The notes under the pieces were generated by a model. It saw nothing but the letters and a program-made list of their open reading frames with translations, was not told the origin of the DNA and searched no databases. 17,964 nt of DNA, taken from assembly GCA_900546825.1 (NCBI GenBank), contig UREE01000039.1, forward strand, positions 1 through 17,964, in the 5' to 3' direction. The stretch comes from an uncultured Collinsella sp. Lineage in GTDB: Bacteria > Actinomycetota > Coriobacteriia > Coriobacteriales > Coriobacteriaceae. Position numbers and translations under genes: made by a program. Below are positions 1 through 6,770 of this stretch, in pieces; the stretch's first letter is position 1; each line of letters starts with the position of its first letter.

Positions 1-987
1 GCGCTCGGTTTTCCGTTGTATACATTGGTTCGGTCGAGAAACAAACGGACTTGTCCTGCCAGCATTAGGCAGCGGCTGTTTCTTGGTGAGCTTCCCAGGG
101 AATCCGTGCTGGAAACGGAGCATGGGGTTTTGATTACGTCTCCTCTACTGACGGCATTCATCATGTTGCGGCATCTGACGGATCTTCAGCTTCTTTTGGT
201 ATTGGCGGAGATGTGTGGCTTGTTTGCGGTGTGTGCTCTGCCGGCGGCGCTTGAGGCGGAGCTTTCGCGTGCAATTGATTCGGGCGCGATTTCGACAACG
301 CTGGGCTGGTCGCGCTGTCCGTCCGAGGACGGTACCGCCTCAAATTTATGGCGTCGAGACGCTTTGGTTTTGGGCGGCGACCTTGACCGTTTTTATTCAG
401 ATGTTTGCGGGATGCGTTACGGCAATCGATTTATGGCGGTATCGCATCTCGTTCCATTGGGCGCCGCATCGCCTTTTGAGGTTGAGGCGTATTTATTGTT
501 TGGACTGTCGCGATCCCTGGGAGGTGAAGGTTTTTGCGGCATAGAACTCAATGTCGAAGTGGCGCTAAGCACAAGTGCTCGAGCGATTGTGGGAAAGTCC
601 CGTGTATATATCGACCTACTTCTTTCTTCGCCGGACGGCAGGCGACAGGTGGCCATTGAATGTCAGGGAAAGGCCTCGCACGGACGCGCAGGGGATGGCT
701 TGCGTGACGCTGACCGCATGACGGCCCTTCAGGCCATGGGCTACGATGTACTTCTCCTGACACACAGACAGATATCCGATGAGGGTAGATTCCACGCGAT
801 CGTTAAGGCCGTATGCAGGATGCTCGATGCTGAATATCGTGATAAAAGCTCAGATGAGCAAAGGGCTGAGACATTACTCCGGTCTGAACTATTCGTTGAC
901 TGGACAAAATTGGGAGTAATTGACGGAAAGATGCCCGTTAGACACAAAACAGCTCGATCGTGGACGGCTGCGGTTCTAAGTGAGTAG
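1..987 (+). CDS. DUF559-like nuclease-fold protein, 5' end outside window
   Basis: The reading frame is open to the left edge, so the true start probably lies upstream; the first in-window start candidate is a TTG at 16. The middle part (SPLLTAFIMLRHL) resembles the segment before the nuclease domain in AbiEi/DUF559-type proteins. The C-terminal half reads like a small PD-(D/E)xK nuclease fold: VYIDLLLSS supplies the Asp, AIECQGK supplies the Glu, and these are followed by an H, a D-R pair and GYDVLLLT, the usual order in DUF559/Vsr-like domains. The common E-x-D-G motif is E-x-Q-G here, so activity is uncertain. The gene looks more AT-rich than its neighbours, which hints at transfer. Its last three codons and TAG stop are the tip of the hairpin element at 976-1098, so the C-terminus may have been reshaped by that element. 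A standalone accessory or defence protein is possible; the family is inferred, not certain. Confidence 0.6.
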   Translation, partial: ALGFPLYTLVRSRNKRTCPASIRQRLFLGELPRESVLETEHGVLITSPLLTAFIMLRHLTDLQLLLVLAEMCGLFAVCALPAALEAELSRAIDSGAISTTLGWSRCPSEDGTASNLWRRDALVLGGDLDRFYSDVCGMRYGNRFMAVSHLVPLGAASPFEVEAYLLFGLSRSLGGEGFCGIELNVEVALSTSARAIVGKSRVYIDLLLSSPDGRRQVAIECQGKASHGRAGDGLRDADRMTALQAMGYDVLLLTHRQISDEGRFHAIVKAVCRMLDAEYRDKSSDEQRAETLLRSELFVDWTKLGVIDGKMPVRHKTARSWTAAVLSE

Positions 988-1098
988 GCTTTTGGCACTT
1001 TGGCGACCAGGCCGTTTTGAAACAAGTCATTTACCTGCGACTTTATAAAGCAATACGGATGGTCTGCTCGGCAAGTTTCGAAAAGTCTACTCACTTAG
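976..1098. repeat. 119-bp long-hairpin element, copy 1
   Basis: The core is 978-1096. The left tip CTAAGTGAGTAGGCTTTT (976-993) is an inverted copy, with one wobble, of the right tip ending at 1098. Pairing continues inward for about 35 bases per arm with small bulges, leaving a loop that contains TACCTGCG near 1032. A second element with the same core length lies at 14034-14152. This copy overlaps the stop codon of the first gene and sits ahead of the rubrerythrin terminator. No clear target-site duplication is visible. It could be a MITE/REP-like sequence or a structured RNA. Confidence 0.8.
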
Positions 1099-1161
1099 TT
1101 TTTGACGAGAAACCGATGCCGAAGATAGCTCTATTTCAGGGCGTTAACGAGTCCTCGAGAC

Positions 1162-1195
1162 ACAAAAAGGCCCGAACCAATACGGTCCGGGCCTT
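1162..1195 (-). terminator. Rho-independent terminator of the rubrerythrin gene
   Basis: Read on the minus strand, AAGGCCCGGACC pairs with GGTTCGGGCCTT (12 bp, one G-U) across a short loop and is followed by a T run. It lies about 35 bases after the rubrerythrin stop codon. Confidence 0.88.
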
Positions 1196-1229
1196 CTTCG
1201 AGCTAGAGGTTATGTCTCAGGCAGTTGGC

Positions 1230-1790
1230 TTAGCCAAAGTAGCGCTTGAGCAGGCCAGCGAAAGCCTTGCCGTGGCGAGCCTCGTCGCGAGCCATCTCGT
1301 GCACGGTGTCGTGGATGGCATCGAGGCCAGCGGCCTTGGCGCGCTTGGCAAGATCGGTCTTGCCGGCGGTGGCGCCGTTCTCGGCCTCAACGCGCATCTC
1401 GAGGTTCTTCTTGGTGGAGTCGGTCACGACCTCGCCCAGAAGCTCGGCGAACTTGGCGGCGTGCTCGGCCTCCTCGTGGGCAGCCTTCTCCCAGTACAGG
1501 CCGATCTCGGGATAGCCCTCGCGATGGGCGACGCGAGCCATGGCCAGGTACATGCCGACCTCAGAGCACTCGCCCTCAAAGTTGGCGCGCAGGTCGGCAA
1601 CGATGTCCTCGGAGACGCCCTCCATCTTGGCGACGCCCACGACGTGCTCGGCAGCCCACTCGAGCTGGCCCTCCTCCTGCTTCAGGAAGCGAGAGCCGGG
1701 AACGCCGCACTGGGGGCACTTGAAATCCTCGGGCAGCTGGTCGCCGTCGAACTCTTCCACATAACCGCAAACGGGGCAAACAAACTTCAT
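1230..1790 (-). CDS. Rubrerythrin with N-terminal rubredoxin-like domain
   Basis: The protein has 186 residues. The N-terminal iron centre is CPVCG (5-9) and CPQCG (25-29). A ferritin-like four-helix domain follows, with diiron-site signatures GECSEVGMY (73-81), EEAEHA (106-111, E107/H110) and DEARHG (169-174, E170/H173). Rubrerythrins with the rubredoxin part in front ('reverse' order) are known from anaerobes, where they reduce hydrogen peroxide to water in the cytoplasm with electrons from NAD(P)H via redox partners. I chose the ATG at 1790 because AAAGGA lies eight bases upstream and the rubredoxin domain starts there; the frame runs open to an ATG at 1883, but that extension has no domain and overlaps the predicted leader. 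The gene is monocistronic, with its own promoter (1875-1902) and terminator (1162-1195). Oxidative-stress control is likely from the family, but I see no clear PerR or Fur box. Confidence 0.95.
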   Translation of the reverse strand: MKFVCPVCGYVEEFDGDQLPEDFKCPQCGVPGSRFLKQEEGQLEWAAEHVVGVAKMEGVSEDIVADLRANFEGECSEVGMYLAMARVAHREGYPEIGLYWEKAAHEEAEHAAKFAELLGEVVTDSTKKNLEMRVEAENGATAGKTDLAKRAKAAGLDAIHDTVHEMARDEARHGKAFAGLLKRYFG

Positions 1791-1874
1791 GATTCGATCC
1801 TTTCGATCGATGGCGATGGTGCGCTCGTCCGGTCCCGTAAGGGCCCTCTCCGGACGTGCGTCTTGACGAGTTCT

Positions 1875-1902
1875 ATTATCCATAAATGAGACCGAATGTG
1901 AA
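1875..1902 (-). promoter_or_regulatory. Promoter of the rubrerythrin gene
   Basis: On the minus strand TTCACA (1897-1902, 5/6 to the -35 consensus) is 16 bases from GATAAT (1875-1880, 5/6 to the -10 consensus). Transcription would start near 1868, giving a leader of about 78 bases before the ATG at 1790. The prediction rests on consensus match and position only. Confidence 0.55.
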
Positions 1903-1948
1903 GCCTATTAGGAATGATTTTTAATAAAACAATTTAAGCATGTGTAGA

Positions 1949-2028
1949 TGTTGATTGATTAACGATTGCTAGACCTCGTGCGACCTCCGATGAGTACAAT
2001 CGGTCGAGCAAATGTTGACCAATCAACA
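1949..2028 (+). promoter_or_regulatory. Two operator-like dyads flanking a candidate -10 box
   Basis: TGTTGA-CCAA-TCAACA (2013-2028) is a perfect 6+6 dyad. A related sequence, TGTTGA-TTGA-TTAACG (1949-1964), lies 64 bp upstream, about six helical turns. Between them is a candidate -10, TACAAT (1995-2000), without a convincing -35. The downstream dyad would lie just past the transcription start and before the ribosome binding site (AAGGAG, 2033-2038). This layout fits a dimeric regulator binding two sites; its identity is unknown. Confidence 0.45.
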
Positions 2029-2046
2029 AATGAAGGAGCTTCCTTT

Positions 2047-3267
2047 ATGCATCTAGCCCGCCGCGCCTGGTGCCGAACGTATCAAACGGTTTTTCGCATC
2101 GCATTGCCGGTGCTGCCCTATACCGAGCCACGCATTTTAGAGCACGCTGAGGAAGTGCCCGCAGTGCTTCAAAAGCGTTCAATACACCATGTTCTTATCG
2201 TGACAGATCCCGGCATTGCCCGTCTGGGGCTCACGGCACCGCTCGAGACAGCGCTCGCGTCCAAGGGAATTAGCGCTGCGGTCTATGCCGAAACACGTGC
2301 GAACCCCACGGTCTCAAACGTGGAGGAAGCGGCATCTCTGTATCGAGAGAGCACCTGCCAGGCCATTATCGGCTTTGGCGGCGGTTCGGCCATGGACTGC
2401 GCCAAGGGCGTGGGCGCGCGCATCGCGCAGCCAAAGAAGCCCATCAACAAGATGCGCGGCCTGTTGCGTATCCATCGTCGCCTGCCGCTGCTCATCGCCG
2501 TTCCCACCACGGCGGGCACGGGAAGCGAGGTCACGCTTGCAGCGGTAATTACCGACGACGAGACGCACTACAAGTATCCCATTAACGACTTTGTGCTGAT
2601 CCCGCGCTTTGCGGTGCACGACCCCGAGTTTACGCGCGGCCTGCCCGCCTCCATTACGGGGCAAACGGGCATGGACGCCCTGACGCATGCCGTCGAGGCC
2701 TTTATCGGGCGCAGCACCACGCCCTATACGCGCAAGATGGCGCGCCAGGCGGTGCAGCTCATCCACGACAATTTGCTCGAGGCCTATGAGTGCGGTGGCA
2801 ACATGCGTGCGCGCCGCAATATGCTTTCGGCGGCGTATAAAGCGGGCGTTGCCTTTACGCGCTCTTATGTTGGATACGTCCATGCCATCGCGCACAGCCT
2901 GGGCGGGCGTTACGGGATTCCCCACGGCTTGGCCAACGCCATCATCCTGCCGCACATGCTTCGCGCCTATGGCGAAGCTGCTGCTCCCAAGCTCGCCGAT
3001 CTCGCCCGCATGGCCGGCATTGCGCCGGCTAATGCGCTGGACAACGTGGCTGCTGAGGCCTTTATCGATTGGGTCGACCGCATGAACGCCGCCTTGGGCA
3101 TACCCAAATATGTGACGGGCATTCGCCGCTCCGATATTCCACAAATGGCGGCCCATGCCGATGCCGAGGCCAATCCGCTATACCCCGTTCCGCTTCTAAT
3201 GGACCGTTTGGAGCTCGAGCGTATGTACGAGGTCGTCGCGGGTGGTATGTTTGAGGGCGAGAATTAG
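2047..3267 (+). CDS. Iron-containing alcohol dehydrogenase
   Basis: The protein has 406 residues and belongs to the group III (iron-activated) alcohol dehydrogenases, which interconvert alcohols and aldehydes with NAD(P)H in the cytoplasm. The Rossmann-like nucleotide site is GGGSAMDCAKG (111-121), and VPTTAGTGSEVT (152-163) is the second family signature. Candidate metal ligands are D210 and H214 (MDALTHAVEA), H283 (AIAHSLGG) and H293 (IPHGLANAI), matching the D-H-H-H set of the FucO/lactaldehyde reductase type. I chose the ATG at 2047 because AAGGAG lies eight bases ahead; the in-frame TTG at 1966 would run through the operator region. An aldehyde dehydrogenase follows eight bases after the stop, so the pair is almost certainly one operon converting alcohol, aldehyde and acid. 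The substrate cannot be read from the sequence. Confidence 0.93.
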   Translation: MHLARRAWCRTYQTVFRIALPVLPYTEPRILEHAEEVPAVLQKRSIHHVLIVTDPGIARLGLTAPLETALASKGISAAVYAETRANPTVSNVEEAASLYRESTCQAIIGFGGGSAMDCAKGVGARIAQPKKPINKMRGLLRIHRRLPLLIAVPTTAGTGSEVTLAAVITDDETHYKYPINDFVLIPRFAVHDPEFTRGLPASITGQTGMDALTHAVEAFIGRSTTPYTRKMARQAVQLIHDNLLEAYECGGNMRARRNMLSAAYKAGVAFTRSYVGYVHAIAHSLGGRYGIPHGLANAIILPHMLRAYGEAAAPKLADLARMAGIAPANALDNVAAEAFIDWVDRMNAALGIPKYVTGIRRSDIPQMAAHADAEANPLYPVPLLMDRLELERMYEVVAGGMFEGEN

Positions 3268-3275
3268 GAGGGTCC

Positions 3276-4655
3276 ATGAACACCGAGGAAATTGCGCGCA
3301 TCGTCGGCGATCAGCGCGCCTACTTTAAGACACACGCCACGTTTGATGTCGATGCTCGACGTCGTGCGCTCGTGAGTTTACGCGATGCGGTGCGGGCCCA
3401 CGAGGCCGATATTGCCCATGCGCTCAAGACCGATTTGGGAAAGTCGCATGACGAGGCGTATATGTGCGAGATCGGCACCTCGCTTTCCGAGATTCGACAT
3501 CAGATTGCGCATGTGGCCCGATGGAGCCGTGCCCACTTGCGCCCGTGCGACCTCGCCAATGCTATTAGTGTGTGCAAGACGCAGTCCGTGCCCTATGGCG
3601 TCACACTCATCATGGCTCCGTGGAACTACCCGTTTTTGCTGACGCTCGAGCCGCTCGCTGGCGCTCTTGCCGCGGGCAACACCGTGGTCATCAAGCCGAG
3701 TGCCTATGCTCCGGCATCGAGCGCAGTGCTCAAGCAAATCTGCGAAGAAGCGTTTGATTCGCGCCTGGTGGCAGTTGTCGAGGGCGGGCGCGCCGAGAAC
3801 GAAGCGCTGCTCGATGAGTGCTGGGACAAGATCTTCTTTACCGGTAGCGTTCCGGTCGGCAAGCTCGTCATGGAGCGCGCAAGTAAAAACCTTACGCCTG
3901 TGACGCTTGAACTGGGCGGAAAGAGTCCCTGCATCGTGGATGCGACGGCAAACTTGAAGGTCGCGGCACGCCGTATCGCCTTTGGTAAATGGCTCAACGT
4001 GGGGCAGACCTGCGTGGCGCCCGACTACCTGCTGGTCGACACGCGCGTGCACGACGAGCTGCTGGGTCTCATCAAGGAAGAGGCCCGCCGTATGTTTGGC
4101 GAGCATCCGCTCGATAACGAGGATTACGGGCATATCGTCAACGCCAAGCATTTTGCGCGCGTGCGCGGGCTGATCGATCCCGATAAGGTCGTGCTTGGAG
4201 GCACGGCGCGCGAGTCGTCGCTCAAGATTGAGCCGACGATCCTAGACGGCGTGACCCCCGATGACGCCGTGATGCAGGAGGAGATTTTCGGCCCCATCTT
4301 GCCGGTGCTGTCGTTTGAGAGCCTAGACGAGGCCGAGACGTTTATTACGGATCGTCCGACGCCGCTGGCCCTGTATATCTTTAGCCAAGACCGTGAGGTT
4401 CAGCAGCGCTTTGTGCGTTACGTGCCCTTTGGTGGTGGCTGTGTTAATGACACCATTATGCATTTGGCCACGAGCCATATGGGCTTTGGCGGCATGGGGG
4501 CGAGCGGTATGGGACAGTACCATGGACGCGAGAGCTTCGATACGTTTAGCCACAAGAAGAGCATCGTGAACAAGGCAACGTGGCTGGACGTGCCGTTCCG
4601 CTATGCCCCTTACGCAAGCTGGAAGCGCAAGTTCGTGCGCATGTTTGTGCATTAG
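3276..4655 (+). CDS. Aldehyde dehydrogenase, class-3-like (NAD(P)-dependent)
   Basis: The protein has 459 residues, the length of the short class-3/YwdH-type aldehyde dehydrogenases. It oxidises aldehydes to carboxylic acids through a cysteine thioester intermediate. Visible motifs are APWNYPF (114-120), the cofactor lysine in VVIKPSA (K140), FFTGS (187-191), the general base in LELGGKSP (E212) and the nucleophile in NVGQTCVAPD (C246). The C-terminal GFGGMGASGMGQYHGRESF is also typical of this class. AGGAGG lies directly before the ATG, and the gap to the upstream alcohol dehydrogenase is only eight bases, so the two are cotranscribed under the dyads at 1949-2028. No signal peptide is seen. 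The usual role is detoxifying or fermenting medium-chain or aromatic aldehydes; the true substrate is unknown. Confidence 0.95.
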   Translation: MNTEEIARIVGDQRAYFKTHATFDVDARRRALVSLRDAVRAHEADIAHALKTDLGKSHDEAYMCEIGTSLSEIRHQIAHVARWSRAHLRPCDLANAISVCKTQSVPYGVTLIMAPWNYPFLLTLEPLAGALAAGNTVVIKPSAYAPASSAVLKQICEEAFDSRLVAVVEGGRAENEALLDECWDKIFFTGSVPVGKLVMERASKNLTPVTLELGGKSPCIVDATANLKVAARRIAFGKWLNVGQTCVAPDYLLVDTRVHDELLGLIKEEARRMFGEHPLDNEDYGHIVNAKHFARVRGLIDPDKVVLGGTARESSLKIEPTILDGVTPDDAVMQEEIFGPILPVLSFESLDEAETFITDRPTPLALYIFSQDREVQQRFVRYVPFGGGCVNDTIMHLATSHMGFGGMGASGMGQYHGRESFDTFSHKKSIVNKATWLDVPFRYAPYASWKRKFVRMFVH

Positions 4656-4679
4656 AATCAGATGACATAGGGATAAACA

Positions 4680-4715
4680 AAGTGGCCGCCCCCGCGTAAG
4701 CGAAGACGGCCATTT
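4680..4715 (+). terminator. Probable terminator after the dehydrogenase operon
   Basis: AAGTGGCCG (4680-4688) pairs with CGGCCATTT (4707-4715), nine base pairs with one G-U, across an 18-base loop. The T run after the stem is short, so termination may be partial. It lies 25 bases after the aldehyde dehydrogenase stop and just before a candidate small gene at 4722. Confidence 0.5.
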
Positions 4716-4721
4716 CTCACG

Positions 4722-4901
4722 ATGAAAACGTGTATCGGAGTTGGCAAGACCCGCTGCCACGGGTGCCATCCGTGTTCCCATCTTATCTGCAAGCGTTCCG
4801 TTGCGCAAGCGTTGCGGCAAACGATTGAAAGACGCAGACAGGATGAATTTGTGTCCGCACGGGCCCGTAGACTTCTCAACTATGTGGTGGATACTCGCTA
4901 A
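4722..4901 (+). CDS. Candidate small Cys-rich protein (59 aa)
   Basis: I do not recognise this protein. An ATG at 4722 opens a 59-residue frame ending in TAA at 4901. It starts MKTCIGVGKTRCHGCHPC and has cysteines at 4, 12, 15, 18 and 23 (C-x2-C-x2-C-x4-C with interspersed His), a layout that could bind zinc or an Fe-S cluster. A basic helical tail follows (LRQTIERRRQDEF, ARARRLLNYVVDT). The stop is 18 bases before the ATG of the next small gene, so the two may be cotranscribed. Weak points are the lack of a good Shine-Dalgarno sequence and a possible terminator just upstream. A weak promoter (TTGTGC at 4645, TAGGGA at 4668) could read through it. A competing minus-strand frame (4658-4879) shows no recognisable features. 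Confidence 0.45.
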   Translation: MKTCIGVGKTRCHGCHPCSHLICKRSVAQALRQTIERRRQDEFVSARARRLLNYVVDTR

Positions 4902-4919
4902 TCGGTGATGGAGGCGGTC

Positions 4920-5099
4920 ATGTTTGATGACGATGACCTGTTCGATCTGGTAGGCGATCCGTTTGAGTGGGATTTGCTGCTCGATGACGATGAGTTGGAG
5001 CAGGACCGCAAAAAGCAAAAGGATAAGAACGCCCGGGGTAAAGGTTCGAATAAAAAGGACAAGCGTCGCCGAGGTCTGTTCGGCGGGCTCTTTGGGTGA
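4920..5099 (+). CDS. Small charge-polarised protein of unknown function (59 aa)
   Basis: I do not recognise this protein. The first 33 residues are strongly acidic and hydrophobic (MFDDDDLFDLVGDPFEW, LLLDDDELEQD). The second half is Lys/Arg-rich (KKQKDKNARGKGSNKKDKRRR) and ends in GLFGGLFG. There is no signal peptide, and the only hydrophobic run is short. I chose the ATG at 4920 because GGAGG (4910-4914) lies five bases ahead; the in-frame ATGs at 4905 and 4908 would leave that SD inside the gene. It follows the Cys-rich frame after 18 bases. The opposite charges of the two halves suggest self-association or binding to a nucleic acid, ribosome or membrane surface, but this is inference. A 6-bp hairpin (CGCCGA/TCGGCG, 5067-5085) lies in its 3' end. 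Confidence 0.7.
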   Translation: MFDDDDLFDLVGDPFEWDLLLDDDELEQDRKKQKDKNARGKGSNKKDKRRRGLFGGLFG

Positions 5100-5119
5100 C
5101 TGTCTCATCGTCGCGTCTG

Positions 5120-5125
5120 TATACT
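5120..5125 (+). promoter_or_regulatory. Candidate -10 box for the metallophosphoesterase
   Basis: TATACT, directly preceded by TG, sits 40 bases before the chosen ATG. There is no clear -35 box at 16-18 bases, so the call is tentative. Confidence 0.3.
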
Positions 5126-5165
5126 AAACAGGTCTTATACGCGTTGCGAAATGAGGACAGAGACG

Positions 5166-5711
5166 ATGATGTGGTTTACCGCCGACCTGCACCTGGGCGA
5201 TACGAATATCTTGCACGACATGGATCGACCGTTTGACTCGGTCGAGGAGATGAACCGCCGTGTCATCGATGCCATCAACGAGTGCGTGGCTGTGGACGAC
5301 CGCCTTTATGTCCTGGGAGACTTTACGTATCGATTGCCCCTGGCGGAAGCGGTTCGCCTGCGCGAGCGCATCGACTGCCAGAACATAACGCTCATCCGTG
5401 GTAACCATGACGGCGATTGGGAAGATCCGGACGCGCCGCACATTTGGGATGAGGTGCGCGATTATCTGGAGATCGCTCCCGGTTACGCGAAGGGCCATCG
5501 TCTGGTGATGAGCCATTACCCCATGCTCAGCTGGAATGGCAAGGCGCGCGGCGCCATCATGCTGCACGGGCACATTCACAGCAGGGGAGACCGCACCAAC
5601 GCGCGCAATCGCGATCGCGAGCGCCCAGTCCTTCGCTACGACGTTGGCCTCGATGCCAACAACTACAAGCCCGTTAGCCGCGACCAGATCCTGGGCTTCT
5701 TTGGACTCTAG
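5166..5711 (+). CDS. Calcineurin-like metallophosphoesterase
   Basis: The protein has 181 residues and carries all the phosphoesterase metal motifs in order: ADLHLGD (6-12, D7/H9), LGDFTYR (50-56), RGNHDGD (78-84), MSHYPM (115-120) and LHGHIHSR (133-140). These bind two metal ions and hydrolyse phosphomono- or diesters. The compact size and the LHLGDTNIL start match small cytoplasmic enzymes, also common in phages, whose substrate is unknown. I chose the ATG at 5166 because GAGGA (5153-5157) lies eight bases ahead; the in-frame ATG at 5151 overlaps that SD. The next ATG, at 5169, is equally possible. A good terminator follows at 5733, so the gene ends its transcript. Confidence 0.92.
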   Translation: MMWFTADLHLGDTNILHDMDRPFDSVEEMNRRVIDAINECVAVDDRLYVLGDFTYRLPLAEAVRLRERIDCQNITLIRGNHDGDWEDPDAPHIWDEVRDYLEIAPGYAKGHRLVMSHYPMLSWNGKARGAIMLHGHIHSRGDRTNARNRDRERPVLRYDVGLDANNYKPVSRDQILGFFGL

Positions 5712-5730
5712 CTGTAAGTGCAGGTAGAAT
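5701..5730 (+). promoter_or_regulatory. Possible promoter of the antiterminator gene
   Basis: TTGGAC (5701-5706) is 18 bases from TAGAAT (5725-5730, 5/6 to consensus). The start point near 5737 would fall inside the terminator hairpin of the upstream gene and leave about 48 bases of leader. No RAT-like sequence is seen here. The prediction is tentative. Confidence 0.3.
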
Positions 5731-5732
5731 GA

Positions 5733-5767
5733 ACGCGCCGCGCGGATGGTCTGCACGGCGCGTTTTA
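5733..5767 (+). terminator. Rho-independent terminator after the metallophosphoesterase
   Basis: ACGCGCCG (5733-5740) pairs perfectly with CGGCGCGT (5756-5763) over a 15-base loop and is followed by TTTTA. It begins 21 bases past the metallophosphoesterase stop and just upstream of the antiterminator gene's ribosome binding site. Confidence 0.75.
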
Positions 5768-5784
5768 GTAGGAGCGATGATTCC

Positions 5785-6621
5785 ATGAGGGCTATCCAGC
5801 GCATTAACCACAACGCTGCCATCTGCGAAGATGGCGCGGGGCGTCAGCTTATCGCGCTGGGCCGCGGTATCGGCTTTGGCGATATGCCGCATGAGGTCGA
5901 CCTGGATGTCATCACGCGTACCTTTTACGGCATCGATTCAAAGTACCTGGCGTTTATTGATGAGGTCGACCCCGAGGTGCTGGAGTTTTCTGCTCAGCTG
6001 GCTGATATCGCAACCGGACAGCTTTCGTACGAATTGAGCCCTAACCTCCCCATTACACTGGCGGACCATATCCAGTTTGCCATTAAGCGCGCCCGCGAAC
6101 ACATGGTGGTGTCGTTGCCGCTCGAGCGCGATCTGGAGCAGCTGCATCCCATCGAATACCGCTTGGGCGAGCTGGCTGTTCGCGGCATCCAGAAAAGCTT
6201 CCGTGTGCGTATGCCCCGAAGCGAGGCCGCGGGCATTGCCATGTCGATTGTCAACGCATCGGTTAAGCCGAGCGAGCGGCGCGTGCTTGCCGAGCAGCAC
6301 GAGGAGCGACTGCTCGATATGACGGTCGCGATTATTCAAGAAGAGTTGGGTGTGACGGTCGATCGCTCGTCGTTCGCCTTTGCCCGCTTTGCCACTCATG
6401 TGCGCTATCTGCTCGACCGCGTGGCAAAGAAAGAGCCGATCGATACCGAGAACTCCGGTCTTTACGACGTGCTCGTGGAGCAGTATCCGGCGGCATCGCG
6501 TTGCGCTCACCGTGTCGACGATCTGATTCAAGAGACCTTTGGCGAGCCATTGGCCCAAGAGGAGCTCGTCTATCTGATCATGCATGTGAATCGCGTGGCT
6601 TCTGTCCACTCGGATAAATAG
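5785..6621 (+). CDS. PRD-containing transcriptional antiterminator (BglG/LicT family)
   Basis: The protein has 278 residues, the family's usual length. Residues 1-55 form the RNA-binding CAT domain (AIQRINHNAAICEDGAGRQL, then GRGIGFG). PRD1 (about 65-170) and PRD2 (about 171-278) follow. In this family the PTS phosphorylates PRD histidines, which controls dimerisation and binding to a RAT hairpin, so transcription passes a terminator. Conserved His seen are H95 (PRD1), H205 and H267 (PRD2). The second PRD1 His expected in 'IALHIVNA' is Ser154 here (IAMSIVNAS), so regulation of PRD1 may differ. I chose the ATG at 5785 because AGGAG (5770-5774) precedes it; an in-frame start at 5746 would lie in a terminator. 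The target is very probably the RAT at 6734-6770, ahead of the PTS permease 340 bases downstream. Confidence 0.95.
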   Translation: MRAIQRINHNAAICEDGAGRQLIALGRGIGFGDMPHEVDLDVITRTFYGIDSKYLAFIDEVDPEVLEFSAQLADIATGQLSYELSPNLPITLADHIQFAIKRAREHMVVSLPLERDLEQLHPIEYRLGELAVRGIQKSFRVRMPRSEAAGIAMSIVNASVKPSERRVLAEQHEERLLDMTVAIIQEELGVTVDRSSFAFARFATHVRYLLDRVAKKEPIDTENSGLYDVLVEQYPAASRCAHRVDDLIQETFGEPLAQEELVYLIMHVNRVASVHSDK

Positions 6622-6733
6622 GCTCTCTGGTATTTCCTTTCCGTCATGGCGACCGTTCGCGGGTCGTTTGCTACCGTTCGTCGGTAATCTGAGCCGCAAC
6701 GAACGCATCTGCCGCATATACTCGCCGTGTGTT
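6622..6733 (+). promoter_or_regulatory. PTS promoter region with candidate -10 box
   Basis: No gene is visible between 6622 and 6961. TATACT (6717-6722) is a good -10, but no clear -35 lies at the right distance; transcription would start near 6729, just before the RAT. Upstream are small dyads: CGACC/GGTCG (6650-6666, maybe a weak terminator of the antiterminator gene), ACCG/CGGT (6673-6685) and CGTTCG/CGAACG (from 6676). Any could bind a regulator. I see no clear catabolite-control site. Confidence 0.4.
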
Positions 6734-6770
6734 GGGTGTTACTCACGGCGCAGCTCCGAGAGGCACTACC
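6734..6770 (+). promoter_or_regulatory. RAT (ribonucleic antiterminator) for the PRD antiterminator
   Basis: The order of paired and unpaired parts matches known LicT/SacY/BglG RATs. GG (6734-6735) pairs with CC (6769-6770), GTG (6736-6738) with CAC (6764-6766), and CTC (6742-6744) with GAG (6758-6760). The TTA/AGG internal loop between the last two is that of the classic GTTACT...AGGCA core. The stems use other base pairs than the Bacillus sites, so the match is structural as well as in sequence. The 3' half shares bases with the terminator at 6753-6823, so the two folds exclude each other. A further hairpin, CGCCGTG (6723-6729) with CACGGCG (6744-6750), could trap the 5' half and favour termination. 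Confidence 0.8.

Noticed and set aside
976..1098. Hairpin element as a Rho-independent terminator
   Set aside because: The T runs lie inside the stem, not after it, and the loop is conserved in sequence, so a plain terminator does not explain it.
1017..1889. 290-residue plus-strand frame opposite rubrerythrin
   Set aside because: It is antisense to a gene with clear iron-binding motifs; its Leu/Gly/Ala/Val-rich content is typical of a shadow frame, and it has no SD.
2314..3156. 280-residue minus-strand frame inside the alcohol dehydrogenase
   Set aside because: Shadow of a gene with full catalytic motifs; no family features.
4658..4879. 73-residue minus-strand frame
   Set aside because: No domain or SD; it overlaps the better-placed Cys-rich plus-strand frame and the probable terminator.
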